DNA of 64,000 bases from Gammaproteobacteria bacterium (GTDB taxonomy: Bacteria; Pseudomonadota; Gammaproteobacteria; Arenicellales; Poriferihabitantaceae), in assembly GCA_030432755.1 (NCBI GenBank), contig JAUILZ010000011.1, forward strand, positions 62,001-126,000, written 5' to 3'. The notes below the pieces were generated by a model. It made no database searches. It was not told the DNA's origin and saw only the letters and a program-made list of their open reading frames with translations. Position 1 is the stretch's first letter. Each line of letters starts with the position of its first letter. Made by a program: the position numbers and the translations under genes. Shown here one piece after another: positions 1 to 6,882 of this stretch.

Positions 1-2
1 AG

Positions 3-272
3 AGCGCAACGAATTTCCAGGAATTGATGCTCGACATGGTGCTGTTCGATTCCGAGGACCTGATCCTGCGCCGCATCGCCATCAACCTGGCGCCGATGTC
101 CGCAGGCAAGACCAACGTCAAGATGTTCGAAATCGCCGACACGCAATGCACCACGATCAGTAAGGTCCTGGTGAATGAAATTCTCGAATGCCGCGACGAC
201 ACCGGGCAGATAGAGGGTTGCCTGGACCTGCTGAGCCCGGGTTCACGCACCGCCATCTCCCTGTTTCTCTGA
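3..272 (+). CDS. 3' end of an unrecognised gene upstream of exbB
   Basis: The frame is open to the left edge of the window, so only the last ~89 codons are seen and the true start lies outside. An internal TTG-ATG at 24-29 is unlikely to be the real start. The product end contains two well-spaced Cys residues (TQCTT and LECRDD, with a further GCLDL) and no membrane segment. It stops 18 bp before exbB and probably shares its transcript, so a role connected with TonB-dependent uptake is possible by context only. I do not recognise the family. Confidence 0.5.
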   Translation, partial: SATNFQELMLDMVLFDSEDLILRRIAINLAPMSAGKTNVKMFEIADTQCTTISKVLVNEILECRDDTGQIEGCLDLLSPGSRTAISLFL

Positions 273-290
273 CCTTTTCCCACCCTTCCG

Positions 291-1028
291 ATGCAGAACA
301 CCAGCGAGGCATTGCCTGCCTCACCTGAAGCCGTGCCTGGCGAAAGCGCCGGCCTTTCCGTGGATGCCGACCTCGTCGCGCAGGACACCGCGACGGGCGC
401 CGCCGTCGAGGGACTCGTGGACTGGCTGTGGCAGAACGGCGGCCTCGTCGCCTATGTCCTGGTGGCCATCTCGATCATCAGCCTGACCATCATCCTGGTG
501 AAGGCCTGGCAACTGCGCTCGGTGGGCAACGGCCGCATTCGCGAAGTGGAACTGGCGCTCGCGAAATGGCGCCAGAACGAACCCCGCACCGCCGCGTTGG
601 CGGTGGCGGATTCGAGGCAGCCAGTGGCTGAACTGGTGAGCTTCGCCATGAACGCGCTCAGCCGGCCGAACGTGAACGTGGAGCTGGTGAAGGAAGAACT
701 CGGCCGTATCGGCGCCACGCAACTGGAATCGCTGCGCACCCACCTGCGCACGCTGGAAGTCATCGGCACGCTGAGCCCCCTGCTGGGCCTGCTCGGCACG
801 GTACTCGGCATGATCAACGCCTTCCAGCAGATGGAGGCCGCCGGGCGCCAGGTGGACCCTTCCGTGCTTTCCGGCGGCATCTGGCAGGCTCTCCTCACCA
901 CCGCCCTGGGACTCGTGGTCGCCATTCCCACCGTGGCCGCCTTTACCTGGCTCGAAAGAAAACTGGAGCGATATACCGCCTACGCCAACGACGCCGTCAC
1001 CCGCGTATTCACCCGTCTGGAAGCCTGA
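291..1028 (+). CDS. exbB: MotA/TolQ/ExbB-family proton channel (ExbB)
   Basis: A 245-residue inner-membrane protein that, with ExbD, uses the proton gradient to energise TonB. There is a first hydrophobic segment at about residues 50-75 (AYVLVAISIISLTIILVKAW), then the typical cytoplasmic loop, then two helices in the conserved C-terminal half (TLSPLLGLLGTVLGMI and LGLVVAIPTVAAFTWLE). The order ExbB-ExbD-ExbD-TonB on one strand with 4-10 bp gaps supports ExbB rather than MotA or TolQ. The first ~45 residues before helix 1 are polar and Ala/Gly-rich. The start is ATG at 291, 18 bp after the previous stop. Confidence 0.9.
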   Translation: MQNTSEALPASPEAVPGESAGLSVDADLVAQDTATGAAVEGLVDWLWQNGGLVAYVLVAISIISLTIILVKAWQLRSVGNGRIREVELALAKWRQNEPRTAALAVADSRQPVAELVSFAMNALSRPNVNVELVKEELGRIGATQLESLRTHLRTLEVIGTLSPLLGLLGTVLGMINAFQQMEAAGRQVDPSVLSGGIWQALLTTALGLVVAIPTVAAFTWLERKLERYTAYANDAVTRVFTRLEA

Positions 1029-1037
1029 TACGTCGTC

Positions 1038-1433
1038 ATGCAACTGGTGCAGGCGCCGACGCGCCGACGCAAGCTGATTTCACTGACGCCACTGATCGAT
1101 GTGGTGTTCATCCTGCTGTTGTTCTTCATGTTGACCTCCACGTTCCTGCAATGGCGTTCCGTCGACATCACCAACAGCAGCGGTGAAACCGCCAGCGCCA
1201 GTACCGACCGCGCGATCCTGCTGCGGATACTCGACGCCACCGAGGTGGACATCTCCGGCGCGCGCATCCCGCTCGCGCTTCTGCCCTCGAGACTGGCGGA
1301 AATTCATGCGCGCCGGCCCGACATCGCCGTCACCGTGGAAGCCCGTGACGAGGTGCCGCTCCAGGTCCTGATCGACGTGCTGGATACTCTCTCCGCTTCC
1401 GGCATTGCCAGTTACGGCATGGTCACCCGATGA
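1038..1433 (+). CDS. exbD: ExbD/TolR-family biopolymer transport protein, first copy
   Basis: A 131-residue single-pass protein. It has a short basic cytoplasmic N-terminus, then a membrane helix at about residues 14-34 starting SLTPLIDVVFILLLFFM, which contains the conserved Asp of the ExbD/TolR proton path, then a small periplasmic domain. It lies 9 bp after exbB and overlaps the second ExbD gene by 4 bp (ATGA), so the two are translationally coupled. Two different ExbD subunits in tandem are common in operons dedicated to one class of TonB-dependent receptor and may form a hetero-complex. Confidence 0.9.
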   Translation: MQLVQAPTRRRKLISLTPLIDVVFILLLFFMLTSTFLQWRSVDITNSSGETASASTDRAILLRILDATEVDISGARIPLALLPSRLAEIHARRPDIAVTVEARDEVPLQVLIDVLDTLSASGIASYGMVTR

Positions 1434-1846
1434 TCATTCGTCCGTCCCACCCTGCCCGCCGCGGCATCCGCGGCACGATCGACGACAACATCATCTCGTT
1501 CATCAACGTGATCTTCCTGATCCTGATCTTTTTCATGATCGCCGGCAAGATCGAGAAGCCCACGGTGTTCAGGGTCGATCCACCGGACTCCATGAGCGAA
1601 GCGCCTCGCGGTGACCAGGGCATCGTCATCCTGCTGGGGACGGATGGCCGGGTCGCCATCGACAACGTCGTCGTCGACCGCGCGCAGTTGATGGCACGCC
1701 TCGGCGCGGCGGCCAACGCCAGCGTTACCCCGGAAATCGAGGTGCGCGCGGACGCCGGAGTCGACATGGCCCGCTTCAAGGGACTGCTGGCCGATCTGGG
1801 AGAGGCTGGCGTCTCCCGGGTCAGGTTGCTGGCCGCGACGCGCTGA
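1430..1846 (+). CDS. exbD: ExbD/TolR-family biopolymer transport protein, second copy
   Basis: A 138-residue second ExbD-like subunit. The N-terminus is RGTIDDNIISFINVIFLILI: the hydrophobic helix carries Asn (FINV) where the first copy has the functional Asp (LIDV). If that alignment is right this copy lacks the proton-carrying residue and may be a structural partner. The periplasmic part resembles the first copy in length. The start overlaps the stop of the first exbD by 4 bp, and tonB follows 9 bp after the stop. Confidence 0.85.
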   Translation: MIIRPSHPARRGIRGTIDDNIISFINVIFLILIFFMIAGKIEKPTVFRVDPPDSMSEAPRGDQGIVILLGTDGRVAIDNVVVDRAQLMARLGAAANASVTPEIEVRADAGVDMARFKGLLADLGEAGVSRVRLLAATR

Positions 1847-1855
1847 TCAGGACAG

Positions 1856-2911
1856 ATGACTCCGCCTCGCGGGCTCCAATGGTTCGGGGCCTTCCTCCTG
1901 GCCGCGGTGCTGCACCTGCTGCCGGCCTGGTATTTCTACAAACCCGGTGGCGGTCCGATTGTCACGGGTTCCACCGGCGGCGCCACCTTGCAGGTCGTGA
2001 GCATGAGCCATGCCCTGGTCGCCGATTCCACTGGCAGTGAAATCGAAAGCGAACAGGCAACGGATGAAGTCGCGGCAGTGGAACCGACCATCCTCGAAGC
2101 CGAGACTCCCCCGGAGGTCCAGCCCGAGATGGTGGAAGTGCCCGAAGTCGAGCATGTCAAGACACCGGAACCTGAACTGGTGCGGGAACCGGAACCCCTG
2201 CCAGAACCGGAGCCCGATCCTGCTCCAGAACCGGAGACTCTGCCCGAACCCGAGCCGGGGGTGATTCCCGAGCCCGAGACGCTTCCGGAACCCGAACCAC
2301 TTCCCGAGCCTGAACCGCTCCCGGAACCGGAACCATTGCCTGAGCCGGAACCCGTACCGGAACCTGAACCTGAGCCGGAGCCACAACCCGTGGCGGAACT
2401 GGAACCGGAGCCCGAAATCCAGCCCGATCCTGCTCCGGAGCCCGATGCCGAAATTGCGCCCGTGACCCGGGTAACCGAATCGGCAGAACCGGTGGACGAC
2501 GTCACGCCAACGGACCTGCCCTCTTCCAGCGCGGCCGCCCAAAGCGCTTCATCCGACAGCGCCCAGGAGCCGGGAAGCAGCGCAACAAACCCCGCAATCG
2601 TCAGCGGCCCCGCCGCTGCGGATCTGCGCAGTGCCTACCTCGCCACGATTTCCGCCATCCTGGAACGCAACAAGCACTACCCGAGCCGCGCCAGGCGGCG
2701 CAACCAGGAAGGCACCGTGGTGGTGGAGATCGTCATTGGACGGGACGGCAGCCTGCTGGACTTCGCCGTCGTGGATGGCTCCGGTCATCGCGCCCTCGAT
2801 GACGAGGTCACGCGCATGGTGAACGAGATTCCCGGTTTCCCCGAACTGCCATCGGTGTTTACCGAAAGCCAGCTCACCCTGAGGGTGCCTGTAGCATTTC
2901 AGCTACGCTGA
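1856..2911 (+). CDS. tonB: TonB-family energy transducer with long Pro-Glu spacer
   Basis: A 351-residue TonB. There is one N-terminal membrane anchor (about residues 8-24, [19 protein letters not shown]), a periplasmic spacer dominated by Glu-Pro repeats (about residues 103-200), a Ser/Ala-rich linker and a C-terminal TonB domain (about residues 255-351). The C-terminal domain has the family features [20 protein letters not shown] and a [11 protein letters not shown] segment. It couples ExbBD to outer-membrane receptors. No receptor gene is in the window. It is the last gene of the set; the next gene starts after a separate Fur-type promoter region. Confidence 0.92.
   Translation: MTPPRGLQWFGAFLLAAVLHLLPAWYFYKPGGGPIVTGSTGGATLQVVSMSHALVADSTGSEIESEQATDEVAAVEPTILEAETPPEVQPEMVEVPEVEHVKTPEPELVREPEPLPEPEPDPAPEPETLPEPEPGVIPEPETLPEPEPLPEPEPLPEPEPLPEPEPVPEPEPEPEPQPVAELEPEPEIQPDPAPEPDAEIAPVTRVTESAEPVDDVTPTDLPSSSAAAQSASSDSAQEPGSSATNPAIVSGPAAADLRSAYLATISAILERNKHYPSRARRRNQEGTVVVEIVIGRDGSLLDFAVVDGSGHRALDDEVTRMVNEIPGFPELPSVFTESQLTLRVPVAFQLR
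2164..2450 (+). repeat. Glu-Pro repeat coding tract in tonB
   Basis: About 95 codons of degenerate EP, EPEP and LPEPEP repeats encode the periplasm-spanning rod of TonB. The repeats use mixed GAA/GAG and CCN codons, so the DNA repeat is imperfect and less slippage-prone than a pure one. The reverse strand reads as long Ser/Gly frames here, which are artefacts of the repeat. Confidence 0.8.
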
Positions 2912-2972
2912 CTGGATACCCCGGTCTCGAATTACGTGGCTGGATCGGCCCGCTCCCTGTTGATTTAATAAA

Positions 2973-2996
2973 TGTTAATCATTATCATTTTATAAT
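2973..2996 (+). promoter_or_regulatory. Fur-type box next to a consensus -10 element
   Basis: TGTTAATCATTATCA at 2973-2987 differs at one position from the 15-bp Fur core TGATAATNATTATCA. A perfect TATAAT follows at 2991-2996. No good -35 is visible at 17 bp. Fur bound here would cover the space just upstream of the -10. The transcript would run into the small leader frame at 3029 and the ankyrin gene at 3088, so both are predicted to be iron-repressed. The location right after tonB fits an iron-uptake locus. Confidence 0.75.
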
Positions 2997-3028
2997 AGTA
3001 ATCATTTGCAACGGGCCGATTAACCATC

Positions 3029-3091
3029 ATGACGAAAACAAGCAGCCTTCCCGGCAACGCATCCTCCTGCGTCCAGTGGAGTTCCGCATGA
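3029..3091 (+). CDS. Possible 20-residue leader peptide upstream of the ankyrin gene
   Basis: An ATG at 3029 opens a 20-codon frame (MTKTSSLPGNASSCVQWSSA) whose TGA overlaps the ATG of the ankyrin gene in the form ATGA at 3088-3091. The Fur box and -10 lie about 30-55 bp upstream. The overlap suggests translational coupling. There is no clear Shine-Dalgarno for it, and the frame is short enough to be chance. Confidence 0.35.
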   Translation: MTKTSSLPGNASSCVQWSSA

Positions 3092-3627
3092 GCCGGGATC
3101 GTCTGCGCAAAACATCTTCCCGCCCCGGACCGCGTATGGGGAGTGCAGCCGAGGCGGGGATTGCCGACCAGCGCCCTGCCCGGTCGGCGCAGGCAATACC
3201 CGATTCCGCCGTGGCCGAGTTCCTGGTTTCCGCCGCCACCCGGGACCACGCCGCTGTACGCCGCTGGGTGGAGCATCATGGCCTGCACCCTGACACCACC
3301 GTCGGCACCAAGCCCACCGCCATCTGCTATGCCGCGGTCAGGGGCGACTGCCGCCTGATGACCTACCTGCTCGACTTCGGCGCGAGCGTCGACACCACGG
3401 ACACCCTGGGCATGACGCCGCTGCACTATGCCGCCATGGGTGGCAATCCCGTCTGCATCTCCCTGCTGGTCGCCCACGGCGCCGGTCTCAACCTGGAAAG
3501 CCGCTGCGGCAAGACGCCGCTCGCGCTGGCGCAGTCCCGCGCCGGCTCCCGGGAATGCTCGGATCTGCTGGCACGCTATGGCGCTTCCCTGCAGCCGGGT
3601 GAGTCCCGTCCACGGATGTTTCACTAG
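3088..3627 (+). CDS. Small ankyrin-repeat protein
   Basis: About 179 residues. I chose the ATG at 3088 because GGAG lies 6 bp upstream (3078-3081); an upstream GTG at 3076 would add four codons. After a basic, low-complexity N-terminus there are about three to four ankyrin repeats from residue 45 on, the clearest being GMTPLHYAAMGGNPVCISLL followed by AHGAGLNLESRCGKTPLALA. There is no signal peptide, so it is probably cytoplasmic. Ankyrin repeats mediate protein contacts. The Fur-type box upstream suggests induction under iron limitation. The partner is unknown. Confidence 0.8.
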   Translation: MSRDRLRKTSSRPGPRMGSAAEAGIADQRPARSAQAIPDSAVAEFLVSAATRDHAAVRRWVEHHGLHPDTTVGTKPTAICYAAVRGDCRLMTYLLDFGASVDTTDTLGMTPLHYAAMGGNPVCISLLVAHGAGLNLESRCGKTPLALAQSRAGSRECSDLLARYGASLQPGESRPRMFH

Positions 3628-3740
3628 CCCGAATATTCCACCAGCCCAAACCGGGGTCGAGATAAAAATCGACAGCGCATAGAATCCGGCCTCGATCCGA
3701 CAGCGTCGGCTGCCGGCCTCACAGATCAATATTTCTGCGT

Positions 3741-4655
3741 TTGCCCGCGCCCGATACCCTGCCTCGTCCGCCCGAACACGCCGCCGCCTCAAGGCGCCTG
3801 GCGGGCATCGGGTACGTCCTCCTCGCGGTGGCACTGTTTGCCTTTGCCTCCCTTCTGGTGCGGCTAGGCGGCGGCTCCGGTCCGGATGCCTCGCTGCACC
3901 CGGCGCAGTTCGCCAGCGGCCGGTTCTTCTTCGCCTGGGTCGCGATCGCGCTGGTCACGCTGCGCTTCCCCATCTCGTTCCAGGGGGTACCGTGGCTGCT
4001 GCACCTGAAGCGCTCGCTCTGCGGCTGGCTGGGTATCGCCTTCCTGTTCGCCGCGGCGATGCGCATGCCGCTGGCGGAGGCCAACGCGCTCGCCTACCTG
4101 AGCGCCATCTTCACCATGATGCTGTCGATCCCGCTGCTGGGGGAACGCGTCGGCGCGCGTCGCTGGACCGCCGCGGCGCTGGGGCTCGTGGGCGGGCTGT
4201 TGATCGCGCGTCCCGGTAGCAGCGCCTTCGACCCCGCCGCCCTGCTCGCGCTCGTATCCGCGGTCGCAATCGGCACCGAGACGATCTTCATCAAGAAGCT
4301 GAGCGACAGCGAACCACCGCTACGCATCCTGTTCCTCAACAATACCTTCGGCACCCTGGTGTCGCTGGCCGTGCTGCCCTTTTTCTGGAGCACCCCCGAG
4401 GTGGGGCAGTGGTTCATCCTCGCGGGTATCGGCGTGACGCTGGCGGTGACACAGTTCTTCAACATTCTCGCGATGCAGCGTGGTGACGTGAGTTTCGTCG
4501 CCCCGTTCTGGTACGCGGTGCCGCTGTTCGCGGCGCTCTACGACTATCTGGCCTTCGGCACCGTGATCGGCGGCTGGAGCGCGGCGGGCATTGGCCTCAT
4601 CATCGCCGGCGGGGTGATCATCGCGGTGCGGGAGAACCGGCCGCGGGACAACTGA
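3741..4655 (+). CDS. EamA/DMT-family transporter
   Basis: A 304-residue inner-membrane protein with about ten hydrophobic segments arranged as two EamA halves: residues ~22-155 ending LGLVGGLLIARPGS, and ~170-300 ending IGLIIAGGVIIAVRENRP. Family members export amino acids and other metabolites, and the substrate cannot be read from sequence. The start used is TTG at 3741, since no ATG lies near in frame, so the exact N-terminus is uncertain. It stands alone on the plus strand and converges with the minus-strand haem-motif gene. Confidence 0.85.
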   Translation: MPAPDTLPRPPEHAAASRRLAGIGYVLLAVALFAFASLLVRLGGGSGPDASLHPAQFASGRFFFAWVAIALVTLRFPISFQGVPWLLHLKRSLCGWLGIAFLFAAAMRMPLAEANALAYLSAIFTMMLSIPLLGERVGARRWTAAALGLVGGLLIARPGSSAFDPAALLALVSAVAIGTETIFIKKLSDSEPPLRILFLNNTFGTLVSLAVLPFFWSTPEVGQWFILAGIGVTLAVTQFFNILAMQRGDVSFVAPFWYAVPLFAALYDYLAFGTVIGGWSAAGIGLIIAGGVIIAVRENRPRDN

Positions 4656-4686
4656 AGTCGCGCTGCGCTTCGTCCTGGCCCGCAGG

Positions 4687-4705
4687 GGGACGCGCGCGCC
4701 GTCCC
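4687..4705. terminator. Weak hairpin between convergent genes
   Basis: GGGACG at 4687-4692 pairs with CGTCCC at 4700-4705 around a 7-nt CG-rich loop. It sits between the convergent ends of the EamA gene and the haem-motif gene. There is no T-run on either side, so intrinsic termination is doubtful. Confidence 0.25.
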
Positions 4706-4721
4706 GAAACCCGGGGTTCGA

Positions 4722-5249
4722 TCAAAGGCAGAGCATCAGCGTGCGCCCACCGGTTATCCGAACGGGTTGGCAGCCGCACTCCGCTGGTACTTCAAGCATC
4801 AACCCGGCAACCTCGGCAGCCGGCGCATTCGCGCCGCTGTGCAGGGAAACCTCGAGCTCGCCTTCGTCGAATGCGCGCGCGAAGAAACGGTTTGCGTTTC
4901 CCTGCCTCCAGCCCGGCAGGGAACCAGCCTCGATTTCTTCCAGCGAGGTGCTGCAGTCGCCATCGCTGTCAAAAGACTCCGCGATCCGGATCGCATCGCC
5001 AATACTGGATTGCCCGAGCGCATAATATATCTGCATCACCTCGATGCCATAGGCGTTCCAGGGCGGTCCTCCCTCCGCTCCGGCATGACAAAGCTGGCAC
5101 TCGGCCTGGCTGGACTGTGAAACGGGGTATTCCGCTTTCCAGGCGTCGAGAATTTCTTCCCGCGCGCCGGCGACCAGTGCCCAGGCCGCCAGTATCAGCG
5201 TGGCGACGAGGCGGATACGTCGGTGGCCGGCGCGCAAGTCAAATGTCAT
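4722..5249 (-). CDS. Secreted protein with a single CxxCH haem-type motif
   Basis: 175 residues. A basic start and hydrophobic segment (LVATLILAAWALVAGA, ending near residue 29) form a Sec signal peptide. The motif CQLCH at about residues 52-56 is a c-type haem attachment site, and later acidic stretches (FDSDGDCSTSLEEIEAG) resemble a dockerin/EF-hand-like calcium loop. The C-terminus has CGCQP and a final C. It overlaps the start-side end of the DUF1501 gene by 11 bp, so it is the last gene of the DUF1800-DUF1501 operon. It may pass electrons in the periplasm or outside the cell, but no reaction can be assigned. Confidence 0.7.
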   Translation of the reverse strand: MTFDLRAGHRRIRLVATLILAAWALVAGAREEILDAWKAEYPVSQSSQAECQLCHAGAEGGPPWNAYGIEVMQIYYALGQSSIGDAIRIAESFDSDGDCSTSLEEIEAGSLPGWRQGNANRFFARAFDEGELEVSLHSGANAPAAEVAGLMLEVPAECGCQPVRITGGRTLMLCL

Positions 5250-6882
5250 ACAGCATTCCGTCGAACATTCCCGGCAACTCGATCATGGGCGTACCGCCCT
5301 GGCCCACCGTGCGCGGGAACACCGCCGCGCCGGAGAAAGGTGAAACCCAGTCACACACCGCGGCGAACAGCGGGTCGATCTCGGTGCGCGGGGAGATATC
5401 CGGAGATCGCGAGCTGGATTCATACTTCGCGATCTCGTCATCGGGGAACATCTCCCCGTAGATACCGCCCTGGCAACCATCGCTGATCACCAGCATCAGG
5501 TTGCCGCGGCCGTGGTCGGTCCCGGCGCCGCCGTTGTCGCGGATCTGGCGGCCGAATTCGCCGGCGATGGTGATGACGATGTTCTGCAGGTCCTCGGGGG
5601 GCAGGCTGGCCCAGAGCGCGGAAAAGCCGCAGTGCAATGCATCGGGATTGCTCGGGCTGATTCCGTACTGCACTCCGCACTGTCCGCCAAAGATATCGCG
5701 GAATCCGGACTCGATGCCGCGGGACTCGAACGGGTTGTCGGGATCCTGGTTGAGTACCGTGGGCGTCTGCCGCTGGTCCGCGTGACTGTCCCAGCCACCG
5801 TAACGCATCGCCAGTACCCCCGGGTTCAGCAGGTCGTTGGCCACGATCACGTCGTGGAGGTTGCGTACCTGGCTGGCGAAGCCGCGGCTGCGCAACACCC
5901 GCCGCCCGGTGGATCCGTTGTTCGCCGGATCCGGGTTGATACCGTCCACGTCATTACGCAGCGCCTCGAGGAGTATCGGCATCGGCAACGTGTCGTCGTC
6001 CAGCCGCTCCTGCAATTGTTCACCGAATGCGCGCACCTTGGCCTCGTGATCCATGAACTTCTCGTAGGCCTGGTGGATCTGCTCCTGGCGCAGGCCCGCG
6101 TAGTAGCTCTTCGCCGCGCGCGCCATCTTGTCGTTGAAGTCGCCGTGCGGACTGCCATCCGGAGCGGGGTCGAACAGGCCCATTTCGCGCGCGTCATCCA
6201 CCGATACGAGGTCCCGGTTGTCGATGGCGTTCGGGTTGTAGCCCGGCGCGTCCCCGACCGGCCCGAAGTTGAAGGCGCTCGGTGAGGACAGTAGCGAGAT
6301 CGACCGGCGCCCCGCCGAACGTGCGAGCCGCCCGCCCCAACCGGAACGGTCGGCGTCGTTGAGACCGGATGTCAGGTTACCCTGGTTGAGCATCAGGGTG
6401 GAGAGGTCGTGGGCCCGATTGGTCCCGCCCACGGCATTGAATACCAGCGCCGCGTTTCCGGCGCGGAACATGTCGATCAGCCAGCCCGCCTCTCGCCAGA
6501 TGCCAAAGGTCACGCCGGTGTTAAGGTTACCGGCATCCACGAGACCCGAATTCCAGCCATCCCCACCCACCGTGATGGGGTAGTAGTCATCCTCCCATCT
6601 CCGCCGCAGCGGGTTGTTGCCGGCACCGAGACGATGGGCGCGTCGCCGATAGGTCCAGTACAGGTTACCGAAACTGCCACCCGCGGTATCGAATGCGGGG
6701 ACGATGAGATGGCGAAAATCGGGGCCGCCGTCAAGCATCAGGTTGACCAGGATGCGATGGGTCAGGGGTGCGGGTGCCGCCGATGCCATGCGGGGAAAGA
6801 CACCTCCTCCCCACACCAGTCCCGCGCCGAGCGCGGCCTGCAGGAAGCGCCGCCTGTCGAGATTGTTCGCGTTTTTCATCAT
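5239..6882 (-). CDS. DUF1501 family Tat-exported protein
   Basis: 547 residues. The N-terminus has a Tat-type signal (DRRRFLQAALGAGLVWGGG) cleaved near ASA-AP. Typical DUF1501 blocks follow: LDGGPDFRHL near residue 52, YGGWDSHADQ in the middle, and GEFGRQIRDNGGAGTDHGRG toward the end. This family is related to the sulfatase/alkaline-phosphatase fold, and the Asp/His residues in those blocks are the likely metal ligands. It overlaps the DUF1800 gene by 4 bp (6879-6882). DUF1501 and DUF1800 genes are paired in many bacteria. The substrate is not known. Confidence 0.88.
   Translation of the reverse strand: MMKNANNLDRRRFLQAALGAGLVWGGGVFPRMASAAPAPLTHRILVNLMLDGGPDFRHLIVPAFDTAGGSFGNLYWTYRRRAHRLGAGNNPLRRRWEDDYYPITVGGDGWNSGLVDAGNLNTGVTFGIWREAGWLIDMFRAGNAALVFNAVGGTNRAHDLSTLMLNQGNLTSGLNDADRSGWGGRLARSAGRRSISLLSSPSAFNFGPVGDAPGYNPNAIDNRDLVSVDDAREMGLFDPAPDGSPHGDFNDKMARAAKSYYAGLRQEQIHQAYEKFMDHEAKVRAFGEQLQERLDDDTLPMPILLEALRNDVDGINPDPANNGSTGRRVLRSRGFASQVRNLHDVIVANDLLNPGVLAMRYGGWDSHADQRQTPTVLNQDPDNPFESRGIESGFRDIFGGQCGVQYGISPSNPDALHCGFSALWASLPPEDLQNIVITIAGEFGRQIRDNGGAGTDHGRGNLMLVISDGCQGGIYGEMFPDDEIAKYESSSRSPDISPRTEIDPLFAAVCDWVSPFSGAAVFPRTVGQGGTPMIELPGMFDGMLYDI

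Noticed and set aside
1847..2542. Minus-strand Arg/Phe/Gly- and Ser/Gly-rich repeat frames
   Set aside because: They are the antisense readings of the Glu-Pro repeat in tonB.
4705..4730. GGTTCGATC resembling a tRNA T-loop
   Set aside because: No acceptor, D or anticodon arms can be folded around it.
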